32,787 bases of DNA from positions 1 to 32,787 of the forward strand of contig JAFDWO010000148.1 of NCBI GenBank assembly GCA_018268415.1. Reading direction: 5' to 3'. Source of the stretch: Actinomycetota bacterium. GTDB lineage: Bacteria > Actinomycetota > Thermoleophilia > Solirubrobacterales > 70-9. Made by a program: the position numbers and the translations under genes. Positions 1 through 8,015 of the stretch are shown one piece after another; the stretch's first letter is position 1, and the number at the start of each line of letters is the position of its first letter. Under the pieces are notes generated by a model. That model searched no databases. It worked only from the letters and a program-made list of their open reading frames with translations, and was not told the DNA's origin.

Positions 1-53
1 CACGGAGACGTAGGGAACTCCACGCCTCCTCCCGTGTTGTCCAACCGTCACGG

Positions 54-105
54 ACGCGTTCCGTACTTTGACCCTGCCATGGCAGGGTCAAAGTACGGAA
101 CGCGT
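54..105. repeat. 52-bp perfect palindrome
   Basis: Every base from 54 to 79 pairs with 105 to 80, centred on CCATGG, with no loop. A second hairpin overlaps its right end (stem 103-114 with 124-135, 9-nt loop). The right inverted repeat has the same palindrome at about 8206-8249 with a few mismatches. Its arms are richer in A/T than the surroundings. It could extrude as a cruciform or act as a terminator in either direction; there is no U-tract. Confidence 0.9.
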
Positions 106-155
106 TCCCGGGCCCTCCTTCCAGGCCCGGGAACGGACCGAAGGGTCCCGGGAGG

Positions 156-180
156 GTGACGTTCCCGGCGTCTTCGTGAC
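156..180 (+). repeat. GTGAC-type dispersed repeat core (copy in left arm)
   Basis: A 25-bp unit that starts GTGACGTTCCCGGCGTC and ends TCGTGAC. It is identical to the complement of 8127-8151 and very close to 8518-8542 and to the complement of 30181-30205. More diverged copies are at 8343-8367, 8283-8307 and 30306-30330. All copies are intergenic. Confidence 0.85.
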
Positions 181-357
181 CGATCGGGGCGGGGTGTGGC
201 CTCTCCGGCACGGACCCGTCACGGAAGTCCGACCTCCCCCCGTCCCTGTGTCTCCCCTCATCCCTGTCCCCCCTTTTCACGACCCCCTCCCGTCCCCCGT
301 GCCGCCTGCCCACGACCCCCTCCCATCCCTGTGCCCGTCTTCCCCACGACCCCCTCC

Positions 358-417
358 CGTCCCGGGCGCCTCATGGCGCTCACAGCCTGCCAGGAGCGCC
401 ATGAGGCGCCCGGGACG
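358..417. repeat. 23-bp perfect stem hairpin, left copy
   Basis: Arms 358-380 and 395-417 are perfectly complementary over 23 bp and enclose a 14-nt loop. The arm contains GGGCGCCTCATGGCGC. The same hairpin, with an identical loop after reverse complementing, is at 7956-8015. Conservation of the stem in both arms while the flanks have drifted suggests the structure is maintained or recently copied. Confidence 0.9.
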
Positions 418-420
418 CAG

Positions 421-800
421 CTCGGACGGGTGCGGGGGCGGGGTCGGGACGCCACGCTCACCCGCGCGGCAGCTCGGACAGGTGCGGGGGTCGGGGTCGG
501 GCTGCCCGGCGCGCCCGGGACGCATCTCGGACGGGTGCGGGGGCTGGGGTCGGGGGGCATCTCGGACGGATGCGGGGGCCGAGGTCGCGCGACATCTCGG
601 ACGGCCGCCCGGCCGCGGGCCACTCCCCATCGCCGCCCGGGCGCCCAACTCGGACGGGCGGCGCCGGTCCCGAAGCGCGCCGTCCCTCCTCGGCCCCGCC
701 CGGGGTCGGCGGGGCGGGCCCGGGTCGCACCGCAGCTCGGACGGGCGCAGCGGCCGGGGCCGCGCCGCCACGCGCCTCGCGCCGCAACTCGGACGACGGA
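421..800 (+). repeat. Degenerate array with quantised CTCGGAC spacing, left
   Basis: The anchor CTCGGAC begins at 421, 473, 526, 561, 596, 649, 736 and 788. The steps are 52, 53, 35, 35, 53, 87 and 52 bp, all close to multiples of 17.5 bp. The best copies read CTCGGACGGGTGCGGGGG followed by G/C-rich filler. The steps are mostly not multiples of three, so the array is not a protein repeat. From about 800 to 967 I see only G/C-rich sequence, a run of CACCAG-type triplets (about 852-874) and the approach to the kdp operon, with no convincing promoter. Confidence 0.75.
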
Positions 801-967
801 GAGATCCCGGCGACGACAGGGCGCCCGAGGTCGCACAGCACCTCGGCCGCCACGACCAGCACCAGCACCAGCACCGCCCCGAACCACACCCGCCCCTTCA
901 CACGATCTGTATACGCGGGCGCCGTAACTTCATGCGGCCTTGACGGGGTGGGGCGCACGATGCTCTT

Positions 968-1093
968 GTGCTCCTCCTCGCAGACATCTTCCCCGGCGGC
1001 GGCAGCCCGATCGCCGATCTCTTCTCGATCGCCCTCGCGGTCCTCCTGTTCGCGTTCCTCTACTGGCTCATCAGCCTGATCGACCGGATATGA
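968..1093 (+). CDS. Small single-span membrane protein leading the kdp operon
   Basis: The GTG at 968 opens a 41-residue frame. It has a short polar start (ADIFPGGGSP), one hydrophobic span at about residues 16-37 (DLFSIALAVLLFAFLYWLIS) and ends LIDRI. The stop overlaps the kdpF start as ATGA at 1090-1093, so the two are probably translated together. A purine-rich stretch (GGGGTGGGG, 945-953) lies upstream. The size, single span and position next to kdpF suggest an accessory peptide of the KdpFABC complex, but I do not recognise a named family. The start could also be a few codons away; no upstream in-frame ATG is available after the stop at 941. Confidence 0.65.
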   Translation: MLLLADIFPGGGSPIADLFSIALAVLLFAFLYWLISLIDRI

Positions 1094-1179
1094 GCGGCGC
1101 CGACGTTTTCGGACTTCTCATCGCCTTCCTCGTCTGCGTGTACCTCGTGTACGCGCTACTGCGCGGGGAGAAGCTCTAG
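1090..1179 (+). CDS. kdpF: KdpF, small subunit of the K+-transporting ATPase
   Basis: A 29-residue peptide with one membrane span and the typical KdpF ending YALLRGEKL. In known systems KdpF sits at the KdpA/KdpB interface and stabilises the KdpFABC complex in the membrane. The start ATG overlaps the stop of the preceding small gene, and its TAG stop abuts the kdpA ATG directly at 1177-1182. The sequence GGGGAG at 1165-1170, inside kdpF, can serve as the ribosome binding site for kdpA. The identification rests on sequence style, length and position. Confidence 0.9.
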   Translation: MSGADVFGLLIAFLVCVYLVYALLRGEKL

Positions 1180-2940
1180 ATGGTCCAGGGGTACGTGCAG
1201 ATCGCGATCTTCGTCGTGGTGCTCGTCGCACTGGTGAAACCGCTCGGCATCTACCTGGCGCGGGTCCTCAACAACGAACGCGTCTTCCTGACCCCGGTCT
1301 TCGGGCCGATCGAGCGCGGCGCCTACCGGCTGCTGCGGGTGAAGCCCGAGGCGGAGGGGCAGGACTGGAAGCAGTACGCCCGCAGCCTGGTCATCTTCTC
1401 CTTGCTGTTCTGGATCCTGCTCTACCTGATCCTGCGCACCCAAGGCATCCAGCCGTTCAATCCCGAAGGCTTCCACTCCGGCCCCTGGGACCTCAGCTTC
1501 AACACCACCTCCTCGTTCATCACCAACACCAACTGGCAGTACTACGGTGGTGAAACCACCCTTACCTACTTTGCCCAGATGGCCGGCCTGGCGGTGCAGA
1601 ACTTCGTCTCCGCGGCGGTCGGCATCGCCGTGCTGGCGGCGCTGATCCGCGGCATCGTCAGCCGCTCGGGCAAGTCGCTCGGCAACTTCTGGCACGACCT
1701 GGTGCGGATCCTCCTCTACGTGCTGCTGCCGATCTCGATCGTCGGCGCGCTCTTCCTGGTCTCCCAGGGAGTGATCCAGAACCTCAGCCATGCCACCGTG
1801 ATCCACACCCTCTCCGGCGGCACCCAGATCCTCGCCCAGGGCCCGGTCGCCTCGCAGGAGGTGATCAAGGAGCTCGGCACCAACGGCGGCGGCTTCTTCA
1901 ACGTCAACTCGTCCTATCCGTTCGAGAATCCGAGCGGCCTCACCAACTTCGTCGAGATGCTGTTGATCCTCGTCATCCCGGCGGCACTCACCTACACCTA
2001 TGGGCGCATGGTCGGCAGCCAACGGCAGGGCTGGGCGATCTTCAGCGCGATGTTCGTTCTCTTCATCATCGGCGTGGTCGTCGTCTACATCGCCGAGCAG
2101 CACGGCAGTCCCGCCCAGCACGCGGCCGGCCTCCACACCGCCGCCTTCGATGGCTCCACCGGCGGCAACATGGAGGGTAAGGACCAGCGCTTCGGCATCG
2201 CCAACACCTCACTGTGGACGGCGATCACCACGGTCACCTCGTGCGGCGCCGTCAACGGAGCCTTCGAGTCCCTGACCGGGATCGGCGGTGCGGTGCCGTT
2301 CGCAAACCTCGGCTTCAGCGAGGTCGTCTTCGGCGGTGTCGGCGCCGGGCTCTACGGAATGCTGCTCTACGTCCTCCTCGCCGTCTTCATCGGTGGGCTG
2401 ATGGTGGGTCGCACCCCTGAGTACCTGGGCAAGAAGATCGGCGCGCGGGAGATCAAGCTGGTGTCGCTCGGCGTCCTTTTCACGCCCCTGGCGGTGCTCC
2501 TCTCGGCGGGCGCCGCGTCGGCGACCGAGCTCGGGAAACGCTCGCTGTACGCGGGGATCAACCCCACCGGCTTCTCCGAGAACCTCTACGCCTACATGTC
2601 CCAGGCCAACAACAACGGTTCGGCCTGGGCCGGCTACACCGGTTTCATCCAGCCGCATCCGCCTGGCAACGTCGGCGCCTTCGGCATCACCTTTGCCGAC
2701 CTGCTCGGCGGGTTTGTGTTGATCACGGCCCGCTTCGCACCGATCCTTTTCGTCCTCGCCGTCGCCGGCGCGCTGGCGGGCAAGAGGGTCTCGCCGGCCG
2801 GGCTCGGCACGATGCGCACCGACAACCCGACCTTCGTCTTCCTGCTGATCGGGATCGTGATCCTGGTCGGTGCCCTCACCTTCTTCCCCGCGATCCTGCT
2901 CGGCCCGATCTCCAACGGGCTCACCGGGAGGTTGTTCTGA
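1180..2940 (+). CDS. kdpA: KdpA, K+-binding channel-like subunit of the Kdp ATPase
   Basis: 586 residues, slightly longer than the usual ~560. KdpA is the channel-like subunit of the KdpFABC pump. It binds K+ from outside with high affinity and is related to Trk/Ktr transporters. Four pore-loop regions are visible: TSSFITNTNWQYYGGET near residue 110, LGTNGGGFFNVNSSYPFENP near 230, TTVTSCGAVNGAFESLTG near 350 and ASATELGKRSLYAGINPTGF near 445. Many hydrophobic spans separate them. It follows kdpF without a gap, and its TGA stop shares a base with the kdpC ATG (2938-2942). Confidence 0.98.
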   Translation: MVQGYVQIAIFVVVLVALVKPLGIYLARVLNNERVFLTPVFGPIERGAYRLLRVKPEAEGQDWKQYARSLVIFSLLFWILLYLILRTQGIQPFNPEGFHSGPWDLSFNTTSSFITNTNWQYYGGETTLTYFAQMAGLAVQNFVSAAVGIAVLAALIRGIVSRSGKSLGNFWHDLVRILLYVLLPISIVGALFLVSQGVIQNLSHATVIHTLSGGTQILAQGPVASQEVIKELGTNGGGFFNVNSSYPFENPSGLTNFVEMLLILVIPAALTYTYGRMVGSQRQGWAIFSAMFVLFIIGVVVVYIAEQHGSPAQHAAGLHTAAFDGSTGGNMEGKDQRFGIANTSLWTAITTVTSCGAVNGAFESLTGIGGAVPFANLGFSEVVFGGVGAGLYGMLLYVLLAVFIGGLMVGRTPEYLGKKIGAREIKLVSLGVLFTPLAVLLSAGAASATELGKRSLYAGINPTGFSENLYAYMSQANNNGSAWAGYTGFIQPHPPGNVGAFGITFADLLGGFVLITARFAPILFVLAVAGALAGKRVSPAGLGTMRTDNPTFVFLLIGIVILVGALTFFPAILLGPISNGLTGRLF

Positions 2941-3539
2941 TGACCCAGGGGCTCCGCAGGGACCTCCGCACGGCGGCGATCGCGATCCTTGCGATGACGG
3001 TCGTGCTGGGCCTCATCTACCCGCTGGCGATCACCGGCATCAGCCAGGTGGTCTTCCCCGGCCCGGCCAACGGCTCCAAGGTGTCGGTCGACGGCAAGGT
3101 CGTCGGATCCCACCTGATCGGCCAGGAATTCAAGGGCAAGGCCTGGTTCCACTCGCGGCCGTCGGCCACCGAATACTCCGGCAACGTCACCTTCTTCGGC
3201 AACGCCGGCCCGAACAGCGCCGAACTCCGCGAAGAAATCCGGGAAGAACTCGCCGCCTACCTGAGGTTGAACAAACCGTATGACCACTCGTTGACGCGCA
3301 AACGGGTGCCGGTCGACGCGGTCACCCAATCCGCTTCCGGCGTCGACCCCGACATCTCCGAAGCCAACGCTCTGATTCAGGCCCATCGGGTTGCGGCCGT
3401 CCGGCACCTACCCCTGAGCAAGGTCGAAGAGCTGATCTCGCACAACACCGACAGCCGCTCACTGGGCGTGCTCGGCGAGCCGGGAGTGAACGTGCTCGAA
3501 CTCAACATCGCCATCGACCGGGAAGCGCCACTGAAATGA
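2940..3539 (+). CDS. kdpC: KdpC, accessory subunit of the K+-transporting ATPase
   Basis: 199 residues with one N-terminal membrane span (about 12-36) and an extracytoplasmic domain. KdpC belongs to the KdpFABC complex and helps K+ binding and assembly. Family motifs are visible: [19 protein letters not shown] near residues 60-78 and a C-terminal stretch with [11 protein letters not shown] and [14 protein letters not shown]. It overlaps kdpA by one base and kdpB by four (ATGA at 3536-3539). The gene lies between kdpA and kdpB, whereas the textbook order is A-B-C. Confidence 0.97.
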   Translation: MTQGLRRDLRTAAIAILAMTVVLGLIYPLAITGISQVVFPGPANGSKVSVDGKVVGSHLIGQEFKGKAWFHSRPSATEYSGNVTFFGNAGPNSAELREEIREELAAYLRLNKPYDHSLTRKRVPVDAVTQSASGVDPDISEANALIQAHRVAAVRHLPLSKVEELISHNTDSRSLGVLGEPGVNVLELNIAIDREAPLK

Positions 3540-5677
3540 CCCCAGACGACCAACAGGACACGACCACCCTCGCTCCCGACCCGGAGCCCGAGCAGCGGCA
3601 CGCCGCGACGAGCTCGGAGCGTCACCGGTCGCGCTCGCTCTTCGATTGGGAGATCCTGCGCCCCGCGATGATCGAGTCGGTGCGCAAGCTCGACCCGCGC
3701 GTCCAGGTCCGCAACCCGGTGATGTTCGTGGTCGAGGTCGGCGCCGTCGTCACCACCGTCGCCTGGCTGATCCAGGCCTTCGGCGGCGAAAGCCTCGGCG
3801 GCGGCCATCAGCCCGCCTGGTTCAGCTTCACGATCACGGTCTGGCTCTGGTTGACCGTGATCTTTGCCAACCTCGCCGAGGCGATGGCCGAGGGCCGGGG
3901 CCGCGCCCAGGCGGCGAGCCTACGCGCGATGCGGTCGGAGACGACGGCGAAGATGCGCGACGGCGGCGAGAAGCCCGCGTCCGAGCTGACCCGCGGTGAC
4001 GTCGTGGTGGTCGAGGCGGGGGAGACGATCCCCGGCGACGGCACCGTGATCGAGGGCATCGCCTCGGTCGACGAGTCGGCGATCACCGGCGAGTCGGCGC
4101 CGGTCATCCGCGAGGCGGGCGGCGACCGCTCCGCGGTCACCGGCGGCACCAAGGTCCTCTCCGACCGGATCGTCGTCGAGATCACCCAGGAGCCGGGCGG
4201 CTCCTTCCTCGACCGCATGATCGGCCTCGTCGAGGGCGCCGAACGGCGCAAGACGCCGAACGAGATCGCCCTCGGGATCCTGCTCGCGGCGATGACCCTG
4301 ATCTTCATGTTCGTGGTCGTCAGCCTGCGGCCGTTCGCGCTCTTCGCGAACACGGAACTCTCGGAGACGACGCTGATCGCTCTGCTCGTGGCGCTGATCC
4401 CGACCACGATCGGCGCGCTGCTGTCGGCGATCGGCATCGCCGGCATGGACCGACTGGTGCGTCGCAACGTGCTGGCGCTGTCGGGCCGTGCGGTCGAGGC
4501 ATCGGGTGACTGTGACGTCCTCCTGCTCGACAAGACCGGCACGATCACGCTCGGCAACCGCGAGGCGACCGAGTTCATCCCGATGCCGGGCGTGAGCGAG
4601 GAGGAGCTGGCCGGGGCGGCACAGATGTCCTCGCTCGCCGACGAGACCCCGGAGGGCCGCTCGATCGTCGTCCTCGCCAAAGAAAAGTTCAACATCCGCG
4701 AGCACGACTTCAACGGGCACGAACCCACCTTCGTCCCGTTCACCGCGGAAACGCGGATGAGCGGCGTCGACTACGACGGCACCCAGCTGCGCAAGGGCGC
4801 CGGTGATGCGATCGCCGAATGGATCGCGACCGAAGGCGGGCACGCTCCGCCGGAGCTGCGATCCGAGCTCGATCGGATCGGCCGCGAGGGCGGCACCCCC
4901 CTGGCGGTCGCCCGGGACGAGCGCGTGCTCGGCGTCGTCTACCTCAAAGACATCGTCAAGGAGGGCATGAAAGCGCGCTTCGATCAGCTCCGCGCGATGG
5001 GCATCCGCACGATCATGGTGACCGGCGACAACAAACTGACCGCGGCGAAGATCGCCGAGGAGGCCGGCGTCGACGACTTCCTCGCCGAAGCGACCCCCGA
5101 GCGCAAGCTCGAACTGATCAAGGAGCAGCAGGCTGACGGACGGCTGATCGCGATGACCGGGGACGGGACCAACGACGCACCCGCGCTGGCGCAGGCCGAC
5201 GTCGGTGTGGCGATGAACACCGGCACCCAGGCGGCGCGCGAGGCGGGCAACATGGTCGACCTCGATTCCAATCCCACCAAGCTCATCGAGATCGTCGAGG
5301 TCGGCAAGCAGCTGTTGATCACCCGTGGCGCCCTCACCACCTTCTCGATCGCCAACGACGTCGCCAAGTACTTCGCGATCCTGCCCGCGATGTTCGCCAC
5401 CACCTGGGCGGCGGGCGGCGATAACGGCCCACTCCACTCGCTCAACGTGATGAACCTGGGGACGCCGGAGTCGGCGATCCTCTCGGCGATCATCTTCAAC
5501 GCCCTGATCATCCCGCTGTTGATCCCGCTCTCGCTCAGGGGCGTCAGGTACCGGGCGATCGGCGCCACCGCCCTGCTGCGCCGCAACCTCCTCATCTACG
5601 GCCTCGGCGGCCTGATCGTCCCGTTCGTCGGGATCAAACTGATCGACCTCGTGGTCCACAACCTGCTGGGAGCGTGA
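3536..5677 (+). CDS. kdpB: KdpB, P-type ATPase catalytic subunit
   Basis: 713 residues, slightly longer than usual because of an extended polar N-terminus. KdpB hydrolyses ATP to drive K+ import by KdpFABC at the cytoplasmic membrane. Visible motifs are the actuator TGES (in [10 protein letters not shown], about residue 183), the phosphorylated Asp332 in [10 protein letters not shown], the hinge motif [12 protein letters not shown], and [20 protein letters not shown] followed by the KdpB-type [16 protein letters not shown]. Translation is coupled to kdpC through ATGA. The next gene starts 13 bases after the stop. Confidence 0.98.
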   Translation: MTPDDQQDTTTLAPDPEPEQRHAATSSERHRSRSLFDWEILRPAMIESVRKLDPRVQVRNPVMFVVEVGAVVTTVAWLIQAFGGESLGGGHQPAWFSFTITVWLWLTVIFANLAEAMAEGRGRAQAASLRAMRSETTAKMRDGGEKPASELTRGDVVVVEAGETIPGDGTVIEGIASVDESAITGESAPVIREAGGDRSAVTGGTKVLSDRIVVEITQEPGGSFLDRMIGLVEGAERRKTPNEIALGILLAAMTLIFMFVVVSLRPFALFANTELSETTLIALLVALIPTTIGALLSAIGIAGMDRLVRRNVLALSGRAVEASGDCDVLLLDKTGTITLGNREATEFIPMPGVSEEELAGAAQMSSLADETPEGRSIVVLAKEKFNIREHDFNGHEPTFVPFTAETRMSGVDYDGTQLRKGAGDAIAEWIATEGGHAPPELRSELDRIGREGGTPLAVARDERVLGVVYLKDIVKEGMKARFDQLRAMGIRTIMVTGDNKLTAAKIAEEAGVDDFLAEATPERKLELIKEQQADGRLIAMTGDGTNDAPALAQADVGVAMNTGTQAAREAGNMVDLDSNPTKLIEIVEVGKQLLITRGALTTFSIANDVAKYFAILPAMFATTWAAGGDNGPLHSLNVMNLGTPESAILSAIIFNALIIPLLIPLSLRGVRYRAIGATALLRRNLLIYGLGGLIVPFVGIKLIDLVVHNLLGA

Positions 5678-5690
5678 GGGGGGCCGCGCG

Positions 5691-6821
5691 GTGGGCCACT
5701 ACAAGATCTTCCTGGGCATGGCCGCGGGGGTCGGCAAGACCTACCGCATGCTGCAGGAGGGGCGTGCCGAAGCGGCATCCGGGCGTGACGTCGTGATCGG
5801 CTACCTCGAGCCGCACGAACGAGCGGAGACGAGCGAGCAGGCGCGCGGGCTGGAGGAGCTGCCGCGGCGCAGGGTCGAGATCCGCGGCGGCACGACCGTG
5901 GCGGAGATGGACCTGCCGGCGCTGCTCGAGCGCGGGCCGGAGCTGGCGCTGATCGACGAGCTCGCCCACACCAACCCGCCGGGGCTGGAGCACCACAAGC
6001 GCTACGAGGACATCGCGACGGTGCTCGCCGCCGGGATCGACGTCTTCTCCACCGTGAACGTCCAGCACCTGGAGTCGCTGAACGACCAGATCGCCGAGCT
6101 GACCGGGGTGCGGGTGCGGGAGACGGTGCCCGACCGGGTGCTCGCCGACGCCGACGAAGTGGTGCTGATCGACCTCACCCCGGAGGCGCTGATCGCGCGG
6201 CTGCAGGAGGGGAGGATCTATCCGACCCGCAACATCGACGCGGCGCTGAACAACTTCTTCAAGATCGAGAATCTGGCGGCGCTGCGCGAGGTGAGCCTTC
6301 GCCAGGTAGCCGAGGACGTCGAGTCGAAGCGGCTCGTCTTCGCCGAGGCCGAGCAGGTCGGTACGCGCGACGAGGAAAAGGTCGCCGACGACGCCGCCCG
6401 GGCGGTGGGGGAGCGGCTGCTGGCGCTGGTCCGTCCCCAGCCGAGCTCACAGCGGCTGGTGCGGCGGGCGTGGCGCTCGGCGCAGCGGCTGGGGACCGGG
6501 CTCGACCTGCTCTGGGTGAAGCCGCCGGGCGTCGTGATCGAGGGTGAGGTCGAGCGCCAGGTGACGGCGCTTCGGCGGCTCGCCTCGGTACTCGGCGCGA
6601 CCCTGCTCATCGAGGAGCACGACGACGTCGTCGCGGCAGCCGCGCGGGTCGCGCGCGAGCGCGGCAGCACCTACATCATGGTCGGCGAGGCGCCCCCGGC
6701 GAAGGGCTTGGGGCGCCTGCGGGAGCCGCTTCCGCAGCGGCTGATGCGCGCCGCCTCACCCGGCGTCGACGTGCGGATCGTCGCCAACCGCGGAAGGCGG
6801 GACGGGGAGGGTCCATCGTGA
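5691..6821 (+). CDS. kdpD: Short KdpD: KdpD N-terminal domain plus Usp domain, no kinase
   Basis: 376 residues, against about 900 for a full KdpD sensor kinase. The N-terminal KdpD domain has a Walker A motif GMAAGVGKT (residues 9-17) and the Walker-B-like ALIDELAHTNPPG near 85. From about residue 230 a universal-stress-protein-like domain follows. There are no membrane spans, GAF domain or histidine kinase core, and no kdpE response regulator is nearby. Short KdpD forms are known in some cyanobacteria, Deinococcus and others. The protein probably binds nucleotide, perhaps cyclic di-AMP as reported for KdpD Usp domains, and acts on the pump rather than on transcription; that role is inference. 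The start is GTG at 5691, preceded by AGGGGG at 5677-5682. The stop overlaps the next gene as GTGA. Confidence 0.9.
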   Translation: MGHYKIFLGMAAGVGKTYRMLQEGRAEAASGRDVVIGYLEPHERAETSEQARGLEELPRRRVEIRGGTTVAEMDLPALLERGPELALIDELAHTNPPGLEHHKRYEDIATVLAAGIDVFSTVNVQHLESLNDQIAELTGVRVRETVPDRVLADADEVVLIDLTPEALIARLQEGRIYPTRNIDAALNNFFKIENLAALREVSLRQVAEDVESKRLVFAEAEQVGTRDEEKVADDAARAVGERLLALVRPQPSSQRLVRRAWRSAQRLGTGLDLLWVKPPGVVIEGEVERQVTALRRLASVLGATLLIEEHDDVVAAAARVARERGSTYIMVGEAPPAKGLGRLREPLPQRLMRAASPGVDVRIVANRGRRDGEGPS

Positions 6822-7477
6822 GCGCCGCGGCCGTGTGGACCTTGGTCGCCGCGACGCCCGTGGCGCGCGGGGCGACGGTCGGCGCGCTCGGCATCCGCGT
6901 CGAGCACGTCCTCATCGCCGTCGCGCTGGTGCTCGGCCTCCTCGGCGGCTTCTTCCTCGCCCGGTCCCGCCTCGGCCGCAGGGCGCCCGCCGAACCGGAA
7001 GCGGTCAACCACATCCTGATGCCGTTCACCGGCACCGAGATCTCCCGCCGCGCGGTCGACGCCGCTTTGCGTCTCGCCCGCGCCGAGGGCGCCACCCTGA
7101 TGCCCGCCTACCTTGCCGAGGTGCCGAAGAGCCTGCCCCTCGATTGTGCGATCCCGGCCGAGGCCAACCAGGCGATGGCGATGCTGGAGGCGATCGAACA
7201 GCGCGCCGGCACCAAGGGTGTCCCGATCGACGCCCGCATCGAGCGCGGCCGCACCTACCGGCACGCCCTCGCCCGCCTCCTTGCCGAGGAGGAGTTCGAC
7301 CGCGTCGTCGTCTCTGCCGGCTCCACCGGCACCCAGGGCCTCTCCGGTGACGATCTCGTCTGGCTCCTGGAGCGCGCTCCCGCCGAGGTGATGATCCTCC
7401 GCCCCGGCCCCGAAGACCACCGCATGGTCGTGGCCGCCCCGGCCCCGCACCGGAACGGCAGCGGCATGGCGGCCTGA
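6818..7477 (+). CDS. Membrane-anchored universal stress protein, last gene of kdp operon
   Basis: 219 residues. One hydrophobic span (about 28-48, VEHVLIAVALVLGLLGGFFLA) is followed by a basic stretch and a UspA-like domain from about residue 63 (NHILMPFTGTEISRRAVDAALRLA) to about 205 (APAEVMILRPG). The glycine-rich ATP-binding loop GSTGTQGLSGDD is present but is not the canonical spacing. The GTG start overlaps the kdpD stop (6818-6821). Its position at the end of the kdp operon suggests that it senses nucleotide or stress at the membrane next to the Kdp pump, working with the short KdpD. The C-terminal tail (APAPHRNGSGMAA) is unstructured-looking. Confidence 0.85.
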   Translation: MSAAAVWTLVAATPVARGATVGALGIRVEHVLIAVALVLGLLGGFFLARSRLGRRAPAEPEAVNHILMPFTGTEISRRAVDAALRLARAEGATLMPAYLAEVPKSLPLDCAIPAEANQAMAMLEAIEQRAGTKGVPIDARIERGRTYRHALARLLAEEEFDRVVVSAGSTGTQGLSGDDLVWLLERAPAEVMILRPGPEDHRMVVAAPAPHRNGSGMAA

Positions 7478-7483
7478 GCGCCT

Positions 7484-7718
7484 GGCCGGCCCCGTCGCCA
7501 CCGACCTCTGGCTTGGCGACCGCGGTGTCGCGGCAACGGTCGGCGTTGCGACGAGCGTCGGCGCCCACCCGGTCCGCGGGATCACTGCCAGATGGCCACC
7601 GGTCGCTTCACCACGCCGCGCGAGGTCGCCCGATCGTCACCCGGCTCGCCTCGCCGTTGGCCGGCAACGTGAGCGGCGCGCCAACTGGATGATCGACGGT
7701 GGGCCTGTGAAGGCGACC
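7484..7718 (+). pseudogene. Decayed 3' end of a short-chain dehydrogenase/reductase gene
   Basis: Reading through three frame changes gives a recognisable SDR C-terminus. The pieces are GPVATDLWLGDRGVAATVG (from about 7488), then MATGRFTTPREVA (from 7592), then IVTRLASPLAGNVSGA (from 7633), then NWMIDGGPVKAT (from 7683). These match the SDR pattern PG-x-V-x-T, the T-P-E-E-V-A helix, L-A-S-x-x-x-x-x-x-T-G and the final DGG. The Rossmann core and catalytic Tyr-Lys half are absent. The remnant lies directly between the last kdp-operon gene and the right inverted repeat, so it may mark a rearrangement junction. Confidence 0.75.
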
Positions 7719-7733
7719 CGCGGGCGTGCGGCC

Positions 7734-7952
7734 GTCGGAGTTGCATCGCGACCACGAGACCGAGGCGGTCGTCCGAGGTGCGGCGCGGGCCCGACCCCTT
7801 TGACCGTCCGAGATGCGTCCCGGGCGCGCCGGGCCGCTCGACCCCGACCCCCGCACCCGTCCGAGTTGCGCCGCGGGGCGCGTCGCCCCCCGACCCCGGC
7901 CCCCGCACCCGTCCGTGTCGCGCCACGACCCCGACCCCCGCACCCGTCCGAG
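7734..7952 (-). repeat. Degenerate array with quantised GTCCGAG spacing, right
   Basis: The complement of the left anchor occurs at 7734 (GTCGGAG variant), 7771, 7806, 7859, 7911 (GTCCGTG variant) and 7946. The steps are 37, 35, 53, 52 and 35 bp, the same step classes as on the left. Both arrays point toward the kdp genes. Confidence 0.7.
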
Positions 7953-7955
7953 ATG

Positions 7956-8015
7956 CGTCCCGGGCGCCTCATGGCGCTCCTGGCAGGCTGTGAGCGCCAT
8001 GAGGCGCCCGGGACG
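7956..8015. repeat. 23-bp perfect stem hairpin, right copy
   Basis: Arms 7956-7978 and 7993-8015 are perfectly complementary, with a 14-nt loop. Stem and loop match the left-arm hairpin at 358-417 in inverted orientation. Confidence 0.9.

Larger units (their letters stand above)
1..620 (+). repeat. Left arm of long inverted repeat flanking the kdp operon
   Basis: This stretch reads almost the same as the reverse complement of about 7720-8306. The match is near-continuous from position 1 to about 435. It includes the motif at 1-46, the palindrome at 54-105, the GTGAC core at 156-180 and the hairpin at 358-417. It then continues as a looser array. The left copy has extra copies of a CACGACCCCCTCCCGTCC-like unit (about 278-360) that the right copy lacks. 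Long open frames through it are rich in Pro, Arg, Gly and Ala and preserve no protein. I read it as non-coding. The repeat runs off the window at position 1, so its true left end is unknown. Confidence 0.9.

Noticed and set aside
421-800. CRISPR array
   Set aside because: Repeats are degenerate, spacing varies between 35, 52 and 87 bp, the filler is itself repetitive, and there are no cas genes.
800-901. Minus-strand GTG frame starting VKGRVWFGAVLVLVLVVAAE, like a membrane anchor, opposite to kdp
   Set aside because: The hydrophobic run comes from a CACCAG triplet repeat and the frame continues into the repeat array; a truncated divergent gene cannot be excluded but is not supported.
68-943. 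Long open frames in the left repeat
   Set aside because: They exist in several frames at once, are Pro/Arg/Gly-rich and follow the DNA repeats; the array steps are not multiples of three.
800-967. c-di-AMP (ydaO-type) riboswitch or clear promoter before the kdp operon
   Set aside because: I could not find the conserved riboswitch core; TTGACG at 940-945 has no acceptable -10 box at the right distance.
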